Source: Terramyces sp. JEL0728
Taxonomy: Eukaryota > Chytridiomycota > Chytridiomycetes > Rhizophydiales > Terramycetaceae
Direction of reading: 5' to 3'
NCBI GenBank assembly: GCA_027603945.1
Contig: JADIIU010000035.1
Location: 53,915-117,914, forward strand
DNA length: 64,000 nucleotides
In this document: positions 42,324-54,481 of the stretch, in pieces
How the letters are laid out: the number at the start of each line of letters is the position of its first letter
How positions within the stretch are numbered: the first letter of the stretch is position 1
Notes under the pieces: model-generated
The model's input: the letters and a program-made list of their open reading frames with translations, nothing else
Database searches by the model: none
Told to the model about the DNA's origin: nothing
Position numbers and translations under genes: made by a program

Positions 42324-44557
42324 TTAGAAAGTGCTCTTGTATTTTTTGATTTCAACCAAGATTGACTGAATCCCCACGGGCTGTACTTTGCTTTTTACGC
42401 TCTTGAAGCAGACTTCCCAGATACCCAGGAATCGCTTGTACCAGAGCACAAAGGCGGTAAGAGTCTGTTGAAGTACTTTTTGACCATTGGTGAAGTTAGG
42501 GAATATTTGCATGATTGTATCGTTGAATTTCTGGATGTTTGACTTCCAACTGTTATTGAAATCTTGGGCCAACATTTCAAGCGTATCTGGTCAGAAATCA
42601 AGTACCTTTGTTAGTTGCTGATTGCTTCGATTCAACTTTTACGATATAATCCATCATGGACTTTAGATAAGGGGATAGCTGCCATTCTACAAACTCGTCC
42701 AGCTTTTGTTTCATTAAATCTTCAAAATACAGCTTTTCCTGGTCCAAAGACGGCGAGGTATGTTCATTCATAATAGTTTGGATTAAATCAATATTGTTAA
42801 TCCAGAACGCGAGTGAAACCTTTTTGTCTGGGAATTCTGCAGCCAGTCTGTACATTAAAGACTCCAATTCGGTGCGAAGTCGAGATAAACTTGTTAAAGT
42901 GAGGATACCTGTTAATCAATAACGCATCATCGTATCCTTCGTTTAATGTCAAGACTGATGCACTGAACTCGGCATATCTACGGATGATCTGTTATAAGAG
43001 ATGAAATACATAATGCGGCTGCGGTTCTCTGACAGACAGCAGTTTCCGTGGCTCTGCTTTCTTTAAGCTGTCGATATGCAACCCCATAATGGTCTGGAAT
43101 CTTGGCCACAGCATTATATTTACCAAATTCAAAAAGTTTTCCAGGCAAGGGATCCTTCTAAGCTGCAAAAGTCTGATATTCAGCGTGTTCAATCTAATAC
43201 AAACCAATATACTGATAGCATCGTGTGTTTGATCAATGTACTGCTTGAAAAATGTTTGGATTATCTTCAAGGTTGGATCAAAGACTTCATTAAAGAACGA
43301 CATTGATTCCGAGCTTGTTTTGATTGATTTTTCTTGAAAGAATTCGTTTGTAAATATATACTCTGAACTAGCGTTATCTAGCACTAGTCTGGAAACCGAC
43401 TTGAAGATCTGCTCAAAAGTAAATTTCTGGTTCTTTTCTTCTGCCAAATGGGGAACAATTATGCCAGTATCATTTCCAATTAAAAGATTGATTCGATCTA
43501 ATTAAAAGAGTAAAGAACCTCCCATTGTGTACAGGTTTGTAGTATCTTTGACTGTCCTGATGCCAAACAGCCCTCTTTTTGATCCATCATCAGAGCCAAT
43601 AACATCATTTTTGTCAGCAATGCTTGTTTGCAACTTATTCATCACTTTAACATATTTGTCAAATGCGGTTGAAAAATATGTGCTGACAATCACGATATAA
43701 TTTGCGTGTATTTCCAATCCTACCGGGGTAAATCGCTCCATCAAAAACCAAAACAGCTCCTTGTATTTCAAAAGTGCATTTTGCTGTATCAGCGCTATGT
43801 TTGTATTTGGAGCTTTCAAAGATTCTATTTTCTTTAGCAGAAACTCCCTAATCTTATCAGCTGCCTGAGTCAAAATTGAGAAACCTTTATCCTTAATCGT
43901 TCCAACTCTGGGCCAACGTTCTTTAACGCTTTGACTTGTTTATCCTCGTTTGCTACAACATATGCCATCTTCACGTTCAATTCATGCAGATGATGGATGA
44001 AAAATTCATTAATTTCCCCCTCGCAAATCTTTCTGATATCAGTACAAGGCACCTTATAATATCCGGACCGACCACTATTCCATCAAGCAATTCGTTTGAA
44101 TATTTCACAGCATTCTGAATTAAGCACTTTTACTTTTCTGTTTTCCAATTTGATTCCCAGTTCTTTTGAATCTTTCTGAATATTTTCAATCTCATGATTC
44201 ATTTTCTGCAAATCCCGCTTATACCCTCCTAATAACCCATCGATATCCCCCAAAACTTTGTCCATTTCATCCAAGATATTGTTTAATTCTAAAGTTTCGT
44301 GGACCTGTTTTAAATGTTGATGAGCAAGCGATTCTTGGTGGGTCGCAAGCTCTGCCTGAATTTGAATCGAATAGGTTCGGAGTGGAATGTTGTTTTGCAA
44401 AGCCTGCTTTACAAACGGGTCCTGTTGGAAAGAGGAAATCCTGTCTATGTTACGAAAATGTACCATCTACTTCTTCAAATGATATATCGCTGGCCCATGT
44501 ATCTTCCAATTGGCTGTCTACTTTTTGTAACAGGATGAAGGACGCGAATGTGGCCAT
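42324..44557 (-). CDS. VPS52: GARP/EARP tethering complex subunit VPS52
   Basis: Tethers endosome-derived vesicles at the Golgi. Nine exons and eight introns of 19-21 nt (42587-42605, 42890-42908, 42989-43009, 43498-43518, 43865-43884, 44033-44052, 44115-44133, 44445-44463) give 691 residues. The N-terminus has the DPFVKQALQ block and a coiled coil (about 60-130), followed by the VPS52 core IRKICEGEINEFFIHHLHELN, KIREFLLKKIESLKAPNTNI and QQNALLKYKELFWFL. The ATG at 44557 continues in frame (MATFASFILLQKVDSQLEDTWAS). Divergent with the DUF1748-like gene. Confidence 0.88.
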
Positions 44558-44658
44558 TTCAAAAAAAGTCAAACTCGATCAATCTAGATTTCTCATGCGT
44601 GTTAAACTAGTGGTACTCGGGTTGTTAACAATGATACGTACGTCATCCAACTTTGCGA

Positions 44659-44999
44659 ATGAGAGTGATACCAATCGTAACAGACGTTGCGATTTTATCA
44701 ACTGCGCTAGCAGGTATTAGGAGAGCTGGAAATTTTGGTAATATTTGACTCATAAAGAATACCCAACAGATAGAATTCAAAACGCGACTTTGAGATGGGT
44801 AAGCAAAAAAATACTGCAGCTTGGAGAGTTTCTTATTGACGTTACTGTAGATATTGCAAAGAATAATCCCAAAGTATTCACGCCAATTGAAGACATAGAC
44901 CACACCAGCAATGAGAAGGTTGTCAAAAGTTTAATTGGGATGCTGGCAAAGGAGAATGTTTACTTGGCCGTCAAAGCCAATGACCAAATAAAGGAATAA
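44659..44999 (+). CDS. DUF1748-like small protein, probably mitochondrial
   Basis: 106 residues; intron 44738-44757 (20 nt). The N-terminal block TDVAILSTALAGIRRAGNF followed by a LGEFLIDVTVDIA segment follows the pattern of the fungal DUF1748 family (ADAxLISAxLAGIRRxTGL ... LGExVFD), small proteins associated with mitochondria. The C-terminal extension (FTPIEDIDHTSNEKV onward) is not typical. Function unknown. It shares a 101-bp divergent promoter with VPS52. Confidence 0.65.
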
Positions 45000-45024
45000 A
45001 GATATTCAGATTTGTTTATTGGTG

Positions 45025-46285
45025 TTAACGATAGAATTCCAAATCAAGATCAGGTTTCTTGACGCTGCTAACATACGCCTTTTCGATATCCTTTGACAAT
45101 ACGACATATCGGTTTGCCTGAAATTAGTTTGTTATTACTCTGACGGCATACAACCCAGCTGCTTGAACAATAGATGCCATTTCTGCACCAGATAACTTGT
45201 CTGGTCTCGAGACAACTGTTGATTAATCAAAATTTACAATCTTCTAAATCAACTTCTTCGGACAGGTTCATTTTTGCAGTTAAAGTGGTCAATATTAAAC
45301 GCTTTTGTCTTCTATCTGGAGTAGGGAATTCAATTTTACGATCCAATCTACCAGGACGCAACAATGCAGGGTCAAGCGTATCTGCCCTGTTGGTAGCCAT
45401 AATAACCTGAAATTAATGCAAGATCACTTTGACATTTGAGCCTTGGTCGAAACCATCCATTTGAGTGAGCAGTTCCAAAAGAATACGTTGCACTTCACGA
45501 TCAGCACCAGTTTGCGCATCAAACCGCTTTGTTGCAATTGCATCAATTTCATCAATAAAGATAATCGAAGGTGAGTTTTCACGGGCAAGTCTAAAGACAT
45601 CTCTCACCATTCTTGGACCTTCACCTAGATATTTTTGTACAAATTCAGAGCCGTTTACTCTGATAAATGAAGCAGTCGTGTGATGCGCAACAGCTTTGAC
45701 AAGCATAGTTTTGCCGGTACCAGGAGGCTATTATTAAAAACCACATACTCCATATAGCAGGACACCTCTTGGAGGATCAATACCAATTTGACGGTACAAA
45801 TCAAAGTTGGTTAATGGCAATTCCACTGCTTCTCTAATTTCTTGCTTTTGTATATCCAAACCACCAATGTCGGAATAAGTCACATCAGGCTTTTCATTAT
45901 CGCCCAACAATGAAATTGAAGAATCCGCTTCTGGTGGTAAAATGTCGACAAGAGCGTTTGAGTGGCGGTGTAAAGCTACTGACGATGATGGTTTCAATAA
46001 TTCCCTATCAAGAGTCGATAAAATTGAAACTAAATAGTTACTTCCGGTAGTTGACGACACAATCCCGGTATTCTCGTCAATTGGTTCAAGAAATTGTCCG
46101 ATAACAAGAGGAACTGATTGAATTCTCTTGACTTCCTCTTGTGCCCTTACTAATTCCCTTTTTAGATTCTTTAGTTCATCCTTGATATATTCTTCCTGCA
46201 GAGTTAAAAATTCGGCATGTTTGGATAGCTTCTTTAGCTTGAGATAGAGGTCTTCTTCAGACTGTTGTTAATGTTTTTGTACCAT
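45025..46285 (-). CDS. RPT3: 26S proteasome AAA-ATPase subunit RPT3
   Basis: One of six ATPases that unfold substrates for the 20S core. 384 residues; introns 45118-45138, 45216-45237, 45407-45427, 45728-45748 and 46262-46282 (21-22 nt). The last of these begins immediately after the ATG, so the first coding exon is the start codon alone. Motifs: coiled coil [34 protein letters not shown] (RPT3-specific), Walker A PPGTGKT (formed across a junction), Walker [10 protein letters not shown], arginine finger [10 protein letters not shown], and a C-terminal FYR of the HbYX type that docks into the 20S ring. Confidence 0.97.
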
Positions 46286-46563
46286 TTTGAGATTTCCAAA
46301 AAATTTGCAAGGGTTTTCTTAGCGTGTTAAACACTCTGAAAAGCTGTCGTTCTTGGAAGAAACAGAGTTTGAAAGACTGCTGAATAATACTGAGAGAGAG
46401 AAAGAGCAGGGTAGCAACTTTTCAAATTTTGAATTTCACGATTTCATTCCACTATGGGGAATAGTAAAGACACTCAGAATTTGCACTTCAAGTTCTCGGA
46501 ATAGCATTATCAAGAGTTGATCCAAGATTGGTGCTGACAAAAATCTTATTTTTGATCTGAAAA

Positions 46564-47562
46564 ATGTTTGAGCAGTTGACATTGGAATTATTACAGTCGA
46601 TGGGAGCTTCCAAAGTATTCAAAGAGAACACCAGGCCAATAAATGCAATTGATTTTGACGACCAAGGCGGATTTACACTCACCAGTTCGGACGATGAATC
46701 CATGAGAATTTACAATGCAAATTCTGGAAAGTAAATTTGAATTAATCAAGATTGCAAAATACAGTTTACAGCAAAAAATATGGATGCTCATTAGGTAGAT
46801 TTACTCACAGGTCAAACAATATCCTGCACTGCTCCACAAAGAACGATGATTCTATTCGCTACATGTCGTTCCATGACAACAAATATTTATCGTACTTTAA
46901 AGCGCACACGGATAAAGTTATATCCTTGGAAGTTTCTCCCCAAGATGACACGTTTGTTTCCTCTTCAATAGACAAGACAGTCAGGTTTTGGGACTTGAAT
47001 ACACCCAACTGTGCTGGATTTATAAACACAGAGTCCGCGATAAACCCATTGGTCGCATTTGATCCGTCAGCCCAAGTCTTAGCCCTTGGCACAGGCAATA
47101 GCACAATAAGAATGTATTCTATGAAGAATTATGGACAGGGACCATTCTTGTCTCAGTTACTGGAAGATACGCTGGTTGCAGTGCCTCCACAATGGACTAG
47201 ACTGCAGTTTTCAAACGATGGCAAGTATATTTTAATTTCCACAAACTCTAATGTGTTGTATCTGGTTGATGCGTACGATGCAGTGATTGTTCATAGACTT
47301 ATGGGACATTCAAATCCACTAAACATACCATTGGAAGGGTGCTTTACCCCTGATGCAAAATTCGTGATGTGTGGTATTTTATAAAGTAATTTTAGGCTCC
47401 AGCGACGGAAAGATCCACCTATGGGATATCAAAACTGGTCAGAAAGTGCATGATTTTGTATATCATAAAGATCTGCCTCGTATTGTTAAATTCAGTCCGA
47501 GAACCTGTCTGTTTGCCAGTTCAGATACCAACTTTGTGTATTGGGCCGCACCTCCAAAGTAA
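46564..47562 (+). CDS. SWD2: SWD2/WDR82-type WD40 protein
   Basis: WD40 propeller shared by COMPASS (H3K4 methyltransferase) and by 3'-end processing/PP1 complexes. 318 residues; introns 46731-46750 (20 nt) and 47374-47395 (22 nt). Marks: FKENTRPINAIDFDDQG, KKYGCSLGRFTHRSNNI, DDSIRYMSFHDNKYLSYFKAH, WDLNTPNCAG, and GSSDGKIHLWDIKTGQKV after the second junction. The KKYG..RFTH and SFHDNKYLSYF blocks are specific to this family. Divergent with RPT3 across 278 bp. Confidence 0.9.
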
Positions 47563-47613
47563 AATATTCATCTGCCAACTTTTTTCATTCTATTTTTGAG
47601 AATTACGCGTTAA

Positions 47614-49998
47614 ATGGACAAGGCAGATTCCGATTTTATACAGCACTTGTTTAAAGAAAACAATAAGCTGAGAGCTGCCATTACAAGCATGCACCGTGAA
47701 GTAATATCATTTTGATTTTAGCTGCATAATGCAAAAATGGCATTAGACGAAGCTGACGCAGAGCTTAAAGCGCTAAAACTAAAGGAGACACCGGCAAGAG
47801 CGGAAGTGAAAACAGTAATTGCCATTTAAATTAGCCTGGATTGGTTCAGGCTCCTTCAGTGTCGAATTCGAATGTCAAGGTCACCGAAGACAAGTCTTCT
47901 GCAGGAAGAGACACGGGGGAAATGAAATTTATAGTCGAAAGACAGGAAGCAGAAATATTTCAAATGGGAGAAGAATTGTACAAATTGCGGGCTGATTTAG
48001 TCAAAGAGACTGAAAAGGAAACTCAATCTTCAAACTTGGCTGCTGAGATGACAGCAGAGCTACAAGAATTAAGAGAATACAAAGAACAAAGAATAGCGGA
48101 GGATGAATTGTTAGCAGCGCAAGGTTTGTGCGTACTAATTCAGCAAATGATGCCGAAGTATTGGATGAAGAACAATTACTTCAAAAACTGCACGATGCTG
48201 AACAAATGTGCGGAAATTATAAATTGCAAATGATTAATCTCGCCAATGAAGCCAATACGATCCAAAATGCCCAGCAAAATCAACTTCAAAGCGTTGAAGG
48301 ATTGATTGAAGGCATAAGGGATGAATACGAAGAGTTTATTTCTATTACCAGAGTAGAAAATGAATCTTTCCAAGCACGACAAAAGCTAGAGTATGATCAA
48401 CTCAAGGAAGAATTTGAAAATCACAAGAACCATAGTTTTGAAGAAAAGAAACGAACAATGATGGAATACCAGGTACCCGCTGTTGACATAGAATATTCTT
48501 TCCTCGATGCAGTCTCAATTTGATGAATATCGAACTACTACTGAAATATTGTTCAATGTTGAGATGGTAAAGTTGGAAGAAGAAATAGCCTCGCAAGCTA
48601 CAAGATATGAACAGGAAATTATGTATGTGATACAAGCAAAAGATAAATTCTATATGGATATGATGATCACTAAGGATGCAAAGATTATGGGTCTGATTGA
48701 AGGATCAGATTTACAAAGCATCATGCAAAAGCATGAATTGGTACCCGACAACTTAGTTTAGGATATTGAAAATCTACGTAAAGAGCATGCCAAGGATGTA
48801 GAAAGAGTAAAGTCGGAACACGAATCGGAAAGCAAAAACGTAATGTTGTTGCTGCAGCGTCAAAATGTCTCGCTGGAATCCAAAACCGAAAAGTTGCAAA
48901 CTCATTTGAAAAATATTGAAGGGAGAATGAAAGAGCTGATGAACACAATCGAGAACAAGAACAAGACTATCCAAGAAAGGGATGAGCTGAGAATTGTAAT
49001 GGAAAAAGAAAACCATGTAAGAAAACTATTTACGTTAGCAAAAAGTAGCAGATTTCACAGAAAAAATCACAAAGCTTAGTCAAGAAAAAGAGAGATTGAG
49101 ACACAAGGTTATAAGATTGAACTTAAATGCGAAAGGTGAGGGTGAAAACTCTATAGAAAATATGCTGAAACGCCTCAGCTATGTAATTGCTGTTTAATGA
49201 AGGATCTGTCCAATTTGAAGAAAGAGTTTGAGGATGTCAGCACTAAATACAACACTACGCTGGGAATCAACCAGGATTTGACCAAAAAAGTGCAAGATTT
49301 GGAAAAGAATAATATATTTTTAGAGAAAGAAATGGACCGACGGGCAATGGAATATAGGGATATGGTAATTTCTACTAAAGCAGACCAGCACGTTCGAAGA
49401 GTTTCTGGCTGGACGGGCAAAGCAAGCAAAGAAAGAAAGAAACCTTCGATTACTAGAGCTGGCACAAAGAGAGGACGAATTAAAGAGACTCCATCGAAAT
49501 CAGACTGAAAAAGTACCAACAATTACAAATTCACAAAACAAAATCATCAAAGCAGTAATTCCTGACCGAGTCGAAACTGCAAAGTCTTCTCAAGCATACA
49601 ATACGAATATGCTGGACCGAGGATACATGTACCTCAAAAGATTCAAGAACCTATCAAAGGCATTTGCTAACGGAGACTTTAGAGCTCTGCAGAATATCGA
49701 AAAGCAACAGGAAAATCAGCCGGGACCGTGGTCAAAGGTATTGCTGTGCTTACAAGATTGCTCTATACTCAAAGTTGGACGAAACCAATATTGCTGTTGC
49801 CAGGCTATACCATGAAGCCCCTAGCGATCAAAAGAACAGCACTCCGACCATGTACAACGCTGGCACTGCAGTAAGTTTTACTTATGGTAGATTGGACTCC
49901 CAGGGGTAAAAGTGTATCATGAAAAACCACACACAGGTTCGATGGATATTCCAGAGCGCGAACAAACTGCAAACCCAGCCCAATCTGTGGTAGCTTAA
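47614..49998 (+). CDS. Long coiled-coil protein
   Basis: 727 residues from eleven exons; ten introns of 19-22 nt, starting at 47701, 47815, 48124, 48473, 48741, 49017, 49183, 49365, 49738 and 49871. Nearly the whole chain is heptad-rich Glu/Lys/Leu helix, with a short Ser/Thr/Pro linker (about residues 60-85) and a non-coiled C-terminal part (after about 600: LDRGYMYLKRFKNLSKAF, IALYSKLDETNIAVARLYHE). The layout suggests a tether, golgin or cytoskeletal protein. I recognise no family. The gene has the highest intron number in the window; each junction removes a stop or restores the heptads. Confidence 0.72.
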
Positions 49999-50074
49999 AT
50001 TAATCCTAGAATCATCAAAATCTCCACATTGGTGGTAAACAGCTGTAAATGGTATTTCTAATAAAAAGTGATAA

Positions 50075-50086
50075 TTTCACGTGAAA
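50075..50086. promoter_or_regulatory. 12-bp palindrome TTTCACGTGAAA
   Basis: A perfect palindrome around a CACGTG E-box core, 59 bp before the BAR gene ATG. It fits a bHLH dimer site; fungal phospholipid-gene elements use a related TTCACATG core. Function inferred from the motif and position only. Confidence 0.4.
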
Positions 50087-50145
50087 CGCCATTGGAAGCC
50101 CCTCTTTGTGAGGGATTTATGGCTGAAACGTGGCTGTTGCAATAA

Positions 50146-51712
50146 ATGGAAAGTGGAGTGAAAAAAAATTCAACACAAACAATGTTGGGAGAAGAATTAC
50201 ACGAAGGTGACATTGGTGCAAACACTGAATATACTTATGAACCCGAAAGCGACTATGAAGAAGAAGAAGAGCAGAAATCAATGTACAAACCAGCTGCAGC
50301 AGTTGAGGAAGATCACATTCCCCTAGGGAAACAGTTCCCAAATGCATCTGTCCCTGAACCTGTAAACCCAGCTACAGAAGTTGAATATAAACCCGCTCCA
50401 GTTGAAAACGCTGTCTCCACCGCTGAAAACACAGCAGCTCCAGCAGCAGAAGTCGGAACCCCAAATGAAAAATCAAAGGCAAATAATGCGGTTGAGGGAT
50501 TTCAACTGGTCCAAGCAACTGGATTAACTGACACCAGCACACCAGCTCCAAAAGGATCCGAAATCCCAACATTTGCAACTGCTCAACCAGTGTTCAATAC
50601 TCCTCTCCCGCACTCTGCAGCACAAGCTCCAAAGTCTACACAGAATGCTCCACTACCGGCAGAGCCCACCTCCTTCAGCAGTCCGCTAGAAGATAATTCT
50701 AAATCCAAGCAATTTAATGCCCGAACAGATGTAACCTTTTACTGATTATAGTATATGATTGCTGAATTCTTTTCTAGGCAAGTAGCACGATTGACCAAGG
50801 GTGCGCCGGAGGCTCTTGACCGGAGTTATCGGTAAGATATCCCGGGAGAGTCCTTCAGATTCACCCGGTCATTAGAACAGTTACTAATTCTTTAGTGTGT
50901 TCCAACAACGGTTTAAAGAAAAATTAGGTGCACAATGGGCACATATTACTTCGCAGCCTGAAGTCGAGGAAGCTATTAAGCATGTACAGGAAATGTATGA
51001 TTACTTTGAAGGTTTGGAAAAGCTAGTTGTTCGTCAAAAGACTGGTTTAGCCAAGGTGAATGACGTTGAAACAGAACTTTCTCTTTGGTACAAGAAAGAA
51101 GGGTAAATTTGTGTTAATTACAGTGTTCAAGAATCTGCAGGTCCAATACGTGAAAATATGTTGTATTTAAGTGAATCGTACATGGGTGTCTGCAAAGAGC
51201 GTACGCTACTAATCCAAGCCTACGATCATTATGCAGCTTTCCTCGAAACCTTCCGCAAAAAGGCAATCGCCGATGCTCTTAATACTATGAAACTACAACA
51301 CACTAGTAGATTAGAGCTAGACGCATATGGGTCCAAATTGGGGCAGCTTGAAGAAAAAAAGTTAAAGTACTTTGTTATTGATGATTAGGACTTTTGCTCG
51401 TTCGCCAGGCACTTCCGAATCATCTTCTCTTGAAAAAGAATTGGTTGCTACCAGGACTACATTCCAACAAGCCAAAACCAAATACCAACAAATGAGCACT
51501 CAGTTAATCGACAAGGCTGGTTTGCTTGATTTGAAGAAAGGGGTTGACTTTGTAGCTCATATTGCCAAGATCCGCGAAGGTATTTCAAGCTAATCATAGT
51601 CCATGACTCATTCAATAGAGGCAGAGTTGGTACCGTAATTATCCCTGAAGAGGATGAAGTTGTTGACGAATACATGCAAATCCATGGTGTTCCAAACCCT
51701 GAAAAAAACTAG
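50146..51712 (+). CDS. BAR-domain protein with long acidic N-terminus
   Basis: 472 residues; introns 50731-50751, 50832-50895, 51103-51123, 51367-51388 and 51580-51599. The second is 64 nt, three times the usual size. Residues 1-200 are acidic, then Pro/Ala-rich and disordered. From FQQRFKEKLGAQWAHITSQP onward, three long helices form a BAR-like unit, with TRLELDAYGSKLGQLEEKK at the position of the family's charged R.E.D motif. Membrane-curvature binding in trafficking is inferred. The C-terminal tail (VIIPEEDEVVDEYMQIHG) is acidic. Convergent with the F-box gene, 20 bp away. Confidence 0.72.
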
Positions 51713-51732
51713 ATTGAATAATATATTATGTT

Positions 51733-53235
51733 TTAAAAAGTAGCTGATGATAAATCTCTCAATTCGGTGTAGCTTTGAATTGGGATCCTCCACCAGCAGG
51801 CATCGCACACTCCATTTCTTTCATACGTGATCCAAAAACCCATTACTCCTTCCACCGTCGGATCAATATTTGGTCTTTGTTTGGATACAGCTTTGCCTTT
51901 GCCTGGGTATAGCAGATGCAATCCGTTATGGTGGTCCCATCCAACCCACCCAAGCTCATCGTTCGTGAGTGTTAAAGCAACAGGACAATTGGGATACACA
52001 TCATTAGTAAGGTCAAGCGTATAATTGGTTTCAAATGTAGCAAGGTTAATAACCGAAAAGTAGTTGTAATTTGTGCCCTCAAGAATCCTGTAGTAAATAA
52101 CCAAATGAAATCGAGAAACAGCCGTGCATTCAATATGTGCATGTCCCCCGTGTAGATGCGGTATGGTTAGACATTTGAGTAAGTCACCTGTATTGAAATC
52201 CAAGAATAAGAACCTCGTGTACGTAAAGTCTTCTGAATTTACTTCGCAGACTACCACAGAGGAATTCAAATCTACCGAAAGTACACTAAGATTGTGATTT
52301 GTTTCCCATAATTGGACTGGAGGAGAGAAATCCGACGGTATTTTCCATAAGCTTATTTCGTCGACATTGTCCAATTGAAGAATATAGTCGCCATACAATC
52401 GTCTACTGCTCCACCCAGTATTTTTTCTAGCCATATGGGTCGAATAAGGTATTTCAAGTCCTTGTTTCCATAGCAACACCAAGTCTTCATTAAACCAGCC
52501 AATCCAGTTGGAACTGTTCGTGGTCATAGTACTAAACCGCTCCGGAATTACAGCAATAGGACGAACAGTATTTGCACAAGGATCTACTGTGCAAAATACC
52601 AAATCTTCTGGTGCATTCGGGTCATATACACTTACACATATGCAAATTGTTCCATCTAAAAGTTGCACAGGCGCGCTATTTGGAACATTCTCCGCATCCA
52701 TAGGAACGCAGTATCTGCCCTCTACATTAATAACTTTACAATCTGAGGGTAAAGCGGTTTCAAAAATATCATTTTCGTCCCCTAAAGCTGCTTTGGTATT
52801 ACGATCGTGATGAGATATATCTGAAGCTGTAAATGAACTAGTAATACTTTCTTCGTCGTCGGAATCAAACTCTGAGCCTAGCTGGTCTAGAACATTTACC
52901 AGCATGGGAGGCTGTATTTGTGATAATTCGACAAGGGGATGATTCTCAAATAAATCAGTAGAAACCGCTATATAACCATCAACTTCCCTGCCAAATTGCC
53001 TCCAGCCATGAAGCGATCTGTAATAATTAACACAGGCTTGTTTCCAGTTTGGTTCTATTAACTTTGGTGGAGAGTGTTGTGGTGATACTCTGCAAATCAA
53101 GAGTGCCCAAAGACTATTACCGCTAGTATCGGCAAGTATATCCTTCCATGATTTGCAAACTCTTTCCAATATAAACAGGTCTGGAAGGTCTAAATATGAA
53201 AAAATCGCAATTTTCAGCTCTGGAGGCAATTCCAT
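51733..53235 (-). CDS. F-box protein
   Basis: 500 residues, intronless, unusual for a gene of this size here. The N-terminal F-box is MELPPELKIAIFSYLDLPDLFILERVCKSW in pattern (LPPEL..IFSYL...DL...VCKSW, residues 2-32), the Skp1-binding site of SCF ubiquitin ligases. A Ser/Asp/Glu-rich insert (SEFDSDDEESITSS) separates it from a beta-strand-rich C-terminal region that may be a degenerate propeller used for substrate binding. The substrate is unknown. Confidence 0.8.
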   Translation of the reverse strand: MELPPELKIAIFSYLDLPDLFILERVCKSWKDILADTSGNSLWALLICRVSPQHSPPKLIEPNWKQACVNYYRSLHGWRQFGREVDGYIAVSTDLFENHPLVELSQIQPPMLVNVLDQLGSEFDSDDEESITSSFTASDISHHDRNTKAALGDENDIFETALPSDCKVINVEGRYCVPMDAENVPNSAPVQLLDGTICICVSVYDPNAPEDLVFCTVDPCANTVRPIAVIPERFSTMTTNSSNWIGWFNEDLVLLWKQGLEIPYSTHMARKNTGWSSRRLYGDYILQLDNVDEISLWKIPSDFSPPVQLWETNHNLSVLSVDLNSSVVVCEVNSEDFTYTRFLFLDFNTGDLLKCLTIPHLHGGHAHIECTAVSRFHLVIYYRILEGTNYNYFSVINLATFETNYTLDLTNDVYPNCPVALTLTNDELGWVGWDHHNGLHLLYPGKGKAVSKQRPNIDPTVEGVMGFWITYERNGVCDACWWRIPIQSYTELRDLSSATF

Positions 53236-54001
53236 TTATGCAAAGTTTTCAGCAAACCAAATGGATTAATCCTAATCGCAGATAAAATGATGCACCTATA
53301 ATTCTTTGAAATAACGGAGCGTTGATTATATGGAAGCGATCACGGCAAGATTTGGTTAGCAGCAGATTAATAGGGATGATCACGACTCTTTATTGTGTGA
53401 AGTGGTCGTCTTCCATTGTCATCTCCCACTGACCGCAATCTATTCTATCGTGGGTCATACTTGAAACTGACCCGAGATACATTGATTACTCTTCCGTGAT
53501 GTTATCAATGTGTCCAATCTCGTAGACTGGAATATGACTTTTTTGTAAACTCAAGCAAACCGTAGCTCTGCCCGTTTCGAATTTTTGACACTATACTGTA
53601 CGCAACGGCCAAAAAGGTTCAGATCACGAGCAATATTCCATTCGAAACGCATCAAAGTAAAGTGTGACTTTAATCTTAGCGCCTGTCGTTTGGTCTTCTT
53701 TTTTGACGCACAGTTGCACAACTTTTTGCGTTCGTTTTGGGGGGTGATTGACAGGTTTCCATCCAATCAATAATTTAGCCTCTTTCAAGTTAGAAATGGT
53801 TTAGGAGGCAATATGTCTCAGCAATCAAGGACAGCAATCGTTGGATAACCGCCCGTTAACACTGTGACCTGAATTTAACGGCCCTTCGCTCCAAGCTTTT
53901 TAATTTAATTAAATTGGTAGTACAGCACCTGCACTTCACAAGATCAGATGCCCATGCATCCAAAAAGGAAATAAAAAGCAGGAAATTAAACAAGCCCATT
54001 A
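53236..54001. other. Divergent spacer between the F-box and first bHLH genes
   Basis: 766 bp with no supported gene. A CCAAT box (53763-53767, within ccaatcaat) is a potential target of the HAP complex. Short opposing frames at 53551-53773 are mirror shadows of each other without motifs. Confidence 0.45.
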
Positions 54002-54481
54002 ATGACAACCAGGAAGCACGAAATTGAATTTGAAAATTATTCCATGACCAGAGACAAGCAACGAAAGGTATCACACTCCTTGACTGAAAAGATTCGACGG
54101 GAAAGGTAGCTATTTGTTAATGGCAGAATTAAAGACTGTATCAACCAGCTAAAAGATCTCGTACCGCACTCTTCCTTTCAGAATAACGTCCAAAAATTGA
54201 ACATCTTGGAAAACACTGTTCAGTATATCAAATCTGTCCAGCAGGTATTGAAGCAGAACAACATTGTCATGAACGAATCTACTGTGTATGTTGCTAATAG
54301 CATCCAAGCAGATTCAGAGACTTCCTCGCCGACATTGACAGAGTTTGTTCCTCAATCAACATTTGTAACTTTGAAAACCTCGATAATCAACAGCATAGAG
54401 TCTGCAGGCAGCCCGAAATCAATGTTGGATTCTCCTGGTAATAGCCCAAAAACGATGCAGATTGAAAATCTACTGTGCTAA
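54002..54481 (+). CDS. bHLH transcription factor, paralogue 1
   Basis: 152 residues; a 21-nt intron (54106-54126) interrupts the basic region between RRER and IKDCINQ. The bHLH spans about residues 20-80: HSLTEKIRRERIKDCINQLKDLVP, loop, NVQKLNILENTVQYIKSVQQ. The E-x-x-R-R DNA-contact pattern (TEKIRRER) predicts E-box binding. The C-terminal half is Ser/Thr/Pro-rich and ends KTMQIENLLC, matched by VDIENLLN in paralogue 2, which may be a shared short functional motif. Resembles Ino4/Max-size factors. Confidence 0.85.

Noticed and set aside
50832..50895. Reading the 64-nt BAR intron as a 27-nt plus a 16-nt intron with a micro-exon
   Set aside because: Frame would hold, but the 27-nt piece lacks the branch-like motif and 16 nt is below every other case; a single 64-nt intron is simpler.
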